Positions 7,930-13,208 of a stretch of 13,208 nt of DNA are shown here, piece after piece; the stretch's first letter is position 1; each line of letters begins with the position of its first letter. A model generated the notes under the pieces. It did not search any database. It worked only from the letters and a program-made list of their open reading frames with translations, and was not told the origin of the DNA. The stretch spans positions 1-13,208 of the forward strand of contig JAOXYB010039684.1 in the NCBI GenBank assembly GCA_028565635.1. The letters are read 5' to 3'. Source of the DNA: Phoronis ovalis (Eukaryota; Phoronida; Phoronidae). A program made the translations under genes and the position numbers.

Positions 7930-9530
7930 TATAGTTCCCATCAAGGTTGACAAGTACTGTTCCTGTGTAGTGTTCTTCCTACAGGCGCACCCCGACACAA
8001 TAACAACATGAAATTGCACATTACCAGCACAAATTCATTGTCAACAAATTAGTTTAATCATTATTTGACCTCGTTAATAATAATAACAGCTGCTCATTAT
8101 CAAAAATATTATTATAATTATGCATATCGCATGTCACTCCATCCTCGTGATATTTTTAACCCACTATAAATGCTGTCAAATAGCTTTTCTTTTCCTGTGG
8201 TAATAGTTGTCATTTCAAAATGTATTTTTTAACTTTCAATGAAATAAAATATACGAAAAAAAAACAAACTGAAAGCTTAAGATATATAATGCAATAAGAA
8301 TTTAATTTTATACAATTTTTCTATATATTTATGTTATATGTATATTTGCTTGTCCACGTAATGGGCGTGGTAACAGGTAGAAAGATCAGAATATATGTCA
8401 AACATCCAGCACTGGTTCACTTGCTGACTATTTTGTGACGTCTGTTCTGAACTATACTATCAATCTAGAATTCAACTTATTGCCAAATGCAAATGATCAT
8501 TAACTTTTAATTTTAATACATCGCAACTAACACGTTTTTCTAAAATACAGATTACAAAATATAAAATGTCCTATTACGTGATTATGCAGGACTAAAAGTC
8601 AGTTTTAATTATAAAATGCGAGATCGGAAACAGGTACAATTCATAATGTCCACTTAATCATCAATGTGAGGCTACTGTACGAAAAATATCATCCCCAAGC
8701 AACTATATTGATTGACTAGTGGCTAGAACTCTCACAGTAGACCCCTTTAACACAATTAGAGATATTTCTGCTACTATTAATCTAACAAGCAATCGATTAC
8801 TTCGCCACCTTCCCAACAACAAAACACGAAGGCAAAAGTCCCGATCCATTATTTAAGGCCTATGACATCTACAGTATAAAAAGGCAATGTATTACTGGCC
8901 CTCGTACATGTAATAAGATCTTTGCTTTTCAGTCTTAAAACTATTTTGAATTTATTTTTTAGCACACATCTCGAAATGGTACCAAAATCATGACTTAAAA
9001 AATATTTCTATAGCATTCATAATTTATCCTTTATCCTTTATTATACCTTTTTTGACATTTGACATAATTTAAAAATTGTGTTAATTTTGGGTGGAACGTC
9101 GTGAAACTGAAAAACTTCTGTTTCTAAAGTAATACAAATGAAGAAAGTCACTGTACACTTTTATAAAAAATATGACGTGAAAAATGTTGATGCTTATAAT
9201 GAAATGATTTGCGCTTATCTGTAGGTTCGTGTCTACGCGTATATAGTTACATTTTTTCCGCCCGAGAAAACATGTATGCTGCATGTACAATGTATTAGTT
9301 CAATATTAGTTATACATCTATAGCTACTGGGCTATAGTATTTTTAGCATCTGGTGTCAGGTTGTCAGATTCTGACCTACTTTTTATTTTGATACGGTCGA
9401 CTAATTTTATCCCTTTTAGTCATCAGGTACATTATCTTTGGGGTTTCCTGTTCGTGACGATAACTTGGTTTATTTCTAGAATGACGACATAAGTTGTTAA
9501 AATTATAAACTCAATGTAATATGCGTCGTA
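7930..9530. other. AT-rich intergenic DNA, no gene seen
   Basis: No supported gene. A TATAAAAAGGC at 8875-8885 resembles a TATA box but has no coding region downstream. Confidence 0.6.
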
Positions 9531-9534
9531 CCTT

Positions 9535-9564
9535 GAGAAATCTTTTTTACAACCACAGTTATGT
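9535..9564 (+). repeat. Dispersed 30-bp repeat, copy 1
   Basis: The stretch from GAGAAATC to CCACAGTTATGT matches 10093-10122 at 29 of 30 positions. Similarity stops abruptly on both sides. Confidence 0.75.
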
Positions 9565-10092
9565 GGCATGATACACTGAGACTCGAATGCAAGATAATAT
9601 AAGTACCAGCTTTACGACACTTAACAAGTATTTATGTACATTTTATATTTAAATGAGATTTCTGCTGGCCGCATAAAATAAAATCAAAAACTGCTTCAAA
9701 TACAGTCCGTCACGAAATGCATGTAGCATGGGCGTTTTTGTATGCATGGAAGCTAAAATGTAGAATTCGCATCAAAAATATATATCATTAATCATCTTGC
9801 TCATGAACATATCTTTCAGTGACAATCAGACTTATTATTATTATATATATATACATTCGTTTATGGAAACACTGACCCCGACACGTTTACGAGAAGTAAT
9901 AGTAATAATACGGCCGATAAAACAGGGGCAAGGTTCATAAAATTTATTAATAAAAAATAAATTTAATTTATAGCTTTTGAAATAATTAATTTAATTTGTG
10001 GCTTTTCTGTATTATTTTCGCGATGTATTTTAAACACACTATAAAAGGCAAAGCCCATATATTATTGTTGAGTTAATTTATATGCTATGCAA

Positions 10093-10122
10093 GAGAAATC
10101 TTTATTACAACCACAGTTATGT
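10093..10122 (+). repeat. Dispersed 30-bp repeat, copy 2
   Basis: Direct-orientation partner of 9535-9564, 558 bases downstream, with a single T-to-A difference. Confidence 0.75.
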
Positions 10123-10602
10123 TGACCGATCGTAGATGAAAGACTGTATTATGAATCTTGTTAGAATATACCACTGCTTTCATTTTGAGATAGTTTATGT
10201 ATATTAACATATTTCCTTTGTATAAAAGACCACCATTTACTCTAACGAAATTTCTCAATAGCTAGATACTGATCAGTCCTCAAATACCGTAAAGTTGCAA
10301 AGATACTGCCGGTAATTTGTATGCAAAAGACCACTACTGGAAATATAAAAAATAACTTTTCATTTGGCCATTTATGCAATGCAACAACGACGAGCAATCT
10401 TAGTGCTGATCAAATAGTTTGTAGAGAAGTTCTGTAATCTCTGGTGATAGAAATAACTTTTGGGAGAGATAAAGTCATTGTTTGTATTGAATTACTTGCC
10501 ACAATTTATTTGCAAACACGTTGTGGTTAATGGTAGCGACAGCGATAGCTATTAGTGCTGAAAGATAAGCGATGAATGATTATAACTCCCATTACTTGTT
10601 AG

Positions 10603-10624
10603 TTAAATATTAATGAATATTTAA
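10603..10624. repeat. AT-only inverted repeat
   Basis: TTAAATATT and AATATTTAA are perfect nine-base arms around the loop AATG. Such A/T palindromes can arise by chance in this composition. Confidence 0.6.
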
Positions 10625-10637
10625 TAATTATTGCAAA

Positions 10638-10664
10638 ATACCAGAATAGATAACGTTCTGGTAT
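10638..10664. repeat. Perfect 9-bp hairpin
   Basis: ATACCAGAA (10638-10646) and TTCTGGTAT (10656-10664) are perfectly complementary around a nine-base loop, 14 bases after another foldback. Confidence 0.65.
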
Positions 10665-12742
10665 AAATCCGCGTTTTCTAGAAATACGTCACAATAAAAC
10701 ATTTTAAACAAGCAACAGCGTTAAATGTGTGGGTGTTAACTTTAAATTTTTGAAATAATGTCAAAATAAACTCTCCTCCCATATGTTTATATGCAGTGAT
10801 TCATAATTACCTGGATTTTGTTTTTAAAAGCTCATTAGGAGGGCGAAATTAATTTTTATTGTTCTGTACAGTGGTACAACATCCAAATGCAGCCTAGCCC
10901 AAATTATCTGCTTGGTACCTGCCAGTGCCAAGGTCGAACCACCCAAGGTATGTTATATAAGACATAACGAACAAGCTTGCAGTTCATTAAAAAAACTAAA
11001 ACTCCACATTCGACTTGAACACACGTGTTGGCCAAAGCGAACCGAACCTAATTTAGGCAAGTATATGTTGTCTCTTATTTCCTACTACATGTATGTAACA
11101 CGATTATGTTGCAATTATTCCGTGTTTTGTAAAGATTTTGTGATTCAAAAATATTTTGTTTGTTTTTAAATAATCATTTATCTATTGAATGTGTGGTTCA
11201 CCTTCTTGCAGAATGTCGTTTTGATTGGATTTTATAATTTTATATATAGTGGCAATTTGTTGTTATATCTTAGTACAATACAGAAACAATACTGGATAGA
11301 AAGCTTCGAACTCTTTGTATTCTTATGTTTCTAACGACTGATGTCAGTATATATGCATTTATAAATCAAAATGGCAGCACACTTTGATCGAACTCCCGGA
11401 TTGAATTGCCTAATTAAATTAAAGTGATTAATTAATAGATTAAATTTGGAATTGAAAACTTATTCACTGCACACAAGTTACATATATTCCATTGCATTAT
11501 TATCGATAAGTCCCAGATTAGAACACAAACTGTATAGCTAGTATGGCATTTTATCACACATGTTTTAACATAGGCACTTCAAGTTGTCAAACAGTATGCT
11601 GTTGATAACTGCTTCTGCAACTACACTGGTGAAAAGAACCTATGCAATTTTTGCTTCTGTATGTATAAAATGAATACGTACAAGTAATTGTAAATAGAAA
11701 CTCAAATTTTGAATTCAATTTTTCGAAACATCCAGTACTTTTTGCAGTATTGTCAAGGCGCTAGAAGTGTGGTTAATGTTTTGAATATAAACAAATTTCG
11801 AATGTCTACACACATGTTTATCTGACATCATGCTGTAAATTTAGTACCCTAGGCCTTAAATTAGGATGATCAAACATGAATTGCAATTTTTTTGCATTGA
11901 TATCTTAGAGGATAAAAGGATATTCGAATTCTTTGTAGTTTCAGACAGTTAGCTAAGGAGTTACCTGCAACATTTTTGGTAGCGATTGTGAAGGTAATTA
12001 CTTTTGAAAATAATTATGTATTTGATATTTTAAACAACTTTTAGGATTTAAAAAAGGGCCGCGTTTGTGGAGCTTGGTGATAGGACGTTATGAAAAAAAC
12101 TTCTACTATAGTATAACAAGATATAATTAAAAGTGATAGAAGAATTTGAAGAGATACAAACTTGTATTAAGGACTTTATATTATGTACAAGTATGAAGAT
12201 GTCAACAGTATTTGCTAAATAGAAATAGTATATTATTTAATTTTTATCGCTTGCATATATAGCACAAGTTTTGGTATTGAAGTAGTTTATTAATTTTATT
12301 ACCGTGAAGGAACATTCTTGCTAATAATAAATTAATTGTAATACTGTTTAAATGCATCTAGGACAAAAACCCTTTAACCCGCCTCCGAATAAGTTCCATC
12401 CTTTATACTATTGCAAAAATATAAGAATGAAGGAAGACTTACGATAAATACTTGCGCATGCCCAGTTTATTTTTTTGTCAATCTGAATCCGCTTGATACA
12501 TATATCAAAATGACGGTTCGTAAATTATATATGTTGAGCTAATAAACTTATATATTTTAATGACAAAATTAATGTAGTGTGAAAATAGTGTGTAATACAT
12601 GCGTAACATTGGGGACCGATACCTGGCACAACCTTAGTTTCCTTGTTTCATTTATCTTCTGGTTTCCCACCCAGTACACAATAATAGAGTTGTATTTTAT
12701 TTACATAGTCGTACCAAGAAGAGTTAATGGTTCTTGCCGAGT

Positions 12743-12760
12743 ATGCCATTTGCTATCGGT
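12743..12760 (+). repeat. 18-bp exact direct repeat, copy 1
   Basis: ATGCCATTTGCTATCGGT is identical to 12859-12876, 116 bases away. Weaker similarity extends upstream (TTCTTGCCGA versus TCTCTGCCAA). Confidence 0.8.
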
Positions 12761-12858
12761 GCAGACTCTATATTATCTCAATATACTCACTATGTTATTC
12801 ATACAGTCTTCATATATATGTTTATATATTTACAAGATTAGTTGCATCTCTGCCAATA

Positions 12859-12876
12859 ATGCCATTTGCTATCGGT
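12859..12876 (+). repeat. 18-bp exact direct repeat, copy 2
   Basis: Identical partner of 12743-12760. The core (ATGCC.T.TG.TA) loosely resembles the minisatellite unit that follows, so the pair may be an early, higher-order part of that array. Confidence 0.8.
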
Positions 12877-12941
12877 TTCGCTTCTCTCTGTTTTCATCCT
12901 TGTATTTTAGGGTACCGCCACAAAGTGAAAAAATACGAAAG

Positions 12942-13150
12942 TATACTCTGTTGTAAAATATCTCTCCCAAAATCTTATAGCCTGCCGTAAACTCACTTGT
13001 AAATGATATACCCTGTGGTAGATAAATATGTGAATATACCTGTCGTAAATGCTTTTTTTTCAAGAAAGGCATCCTATCAGTAACGAGTATTATTTCAAAA
13101 CATGCTCTGTGCTAAAAGTCCAACAAGAAAAGTATACCCTGTGGTAAATA
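12942..13150. repeat. Degenerate minisatellite, period about 32 bp
   Basis: A motif close to TATACCCTGTGGTAAATA recurs at 12942, 12976, 13007, 13035, 13101 and 13133. A weak copy lies near 13069, giving spacings of 34, 31, 28, 34, 32 and 32 bases. The copies at 13007 and 13133 are the best conserved. Possible remnants extend left to about 12742 and right to the window edge (TATCCTG at 13194), so the array may continue beyond the window. Overlapping short ORFs here are products of the repeat and not genes. Confidence 0.75.
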
Positions 13151-13208
13151 AGTCTTCGCGAACCCCATGAAATATTAAGTGTAGGAGTTATTGTATCCTG
13201 AAGATTCT

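Larger units (their letters stand above)
10123..12740. other. AT-rich intergenic DNA, no gene seen
   Basis: No supported gene. The 85-codon ORF at 10912-11169 has no recognisable domain and no convincing splice or promoter context. Small foldbacks occur at 10603-10624 and 10638-10664. Confidence 0.55.

Noticed and set aside
7703-8019. Overlapping minus-strand ORFs of 75 and 81 codons
   Set aside because: They overlap each other in different frames and lie on a diverged tandem duplication, with no domain similarity.
8875-8885. TATAAAAAGGC as a promoter; similar TATAAAAGGC at 10040 and TATAAAAGA at 10221
   Set aside because: Good TATA matches are frequent in AT-rich DNA and no coding exon follows any of them.
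10912-11169. 85-codon ORF beginning MVPASAKVEPPK
   Set aside because: The start resembles coding sequence but the rest does not, and no splice-compatible neighbours or known motif were found.
12579-12990. Two overlapping ORFs of 125 and 87 codons on the + strand
   Set aside because: They lie in repeat sequence and the peptides are rich in Ile, Tyr, Ser and Cys as expected from AT-rich DNA. Neither shows a domain or conserved motif.
12942-13150. CRISPR array
   Set aside because: Repeat copies are degenerate, spacers are not of uniform length or independent, and the context is a eukaryotic genome.

Overview
The window looks like AT-rich nuclear DNA from an animal, probably an invertebrate. 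It holds a spliced gene with small exons and GT-AG introns, CA/TG microsatellites, degenerate tandem repeats and foldback sequences. There are no dense ORFs, ribosome binding sites or operons. I cannot name the species. The AGGTCA-rich intron repeat resembles repeats I associate with marine invertebrates, but that is only an impression.

Positions 1-3567 (+ strand) carry the 3' two thirds of one gene, an acetylserotonin O-methyltransferase-like (ASMT/HIOMT-like) SAM-dependent O-methyltransferase. Five exons can be placed at 68-255, 1970-2102, 2420-2563, 3123-3251 and 3359-3567, and their phases fit exactly. They encode about 266 residues, matching human ASMT from about residue 80 to its C-terminus. 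The first roughly 80 residues and the promoter lie upstream of the window. The SAM-binding glycine loop, the ribose-binding Asp and the catalytic His-Asp-Trp motif are intact. Three positions that I recall as lining the N-acetylserotonin pocket in human ASMT are changed, so the substrate may differ. One intron (2564-3122) uses a GC donor instead of GT. The largest intron (256-1969) contains a same-strand array of RGGTCA-headed repeats.

Positions 3568-4290 are the probable 3' UTR and gene end, with a hairpin at 4176-4257 followed by the first AATAAA at 4267. From there to 13208 I find no convincing protein-coding gene. This part is AT-rich intergenic DNA, or possibly intron of an unseen gene, with several repeats. 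They are a GC-richer block with a 43-bp tandem duplication (4669-4990), a minus-strand tRNA T-arm/B-box that may be a SINE remnant (5117-5150), an 80-bp near-perfect palindrome (7199-7278), a diverged duplication of about 130-150 bp (7646-7927), a dispersed 30-bp repeat (9535 and 10093), small hairpins near 10600-10664, and a degenerate minisatellite of about 32 bp at the right end (about 12942 to the window edge).

I see no new multi-gene system. The items most worth following up are the methyltransferase with its altered substrate pocket and GC-AG intron, the palindrome, the terminal minisatellite and the candidate SINE remnant.
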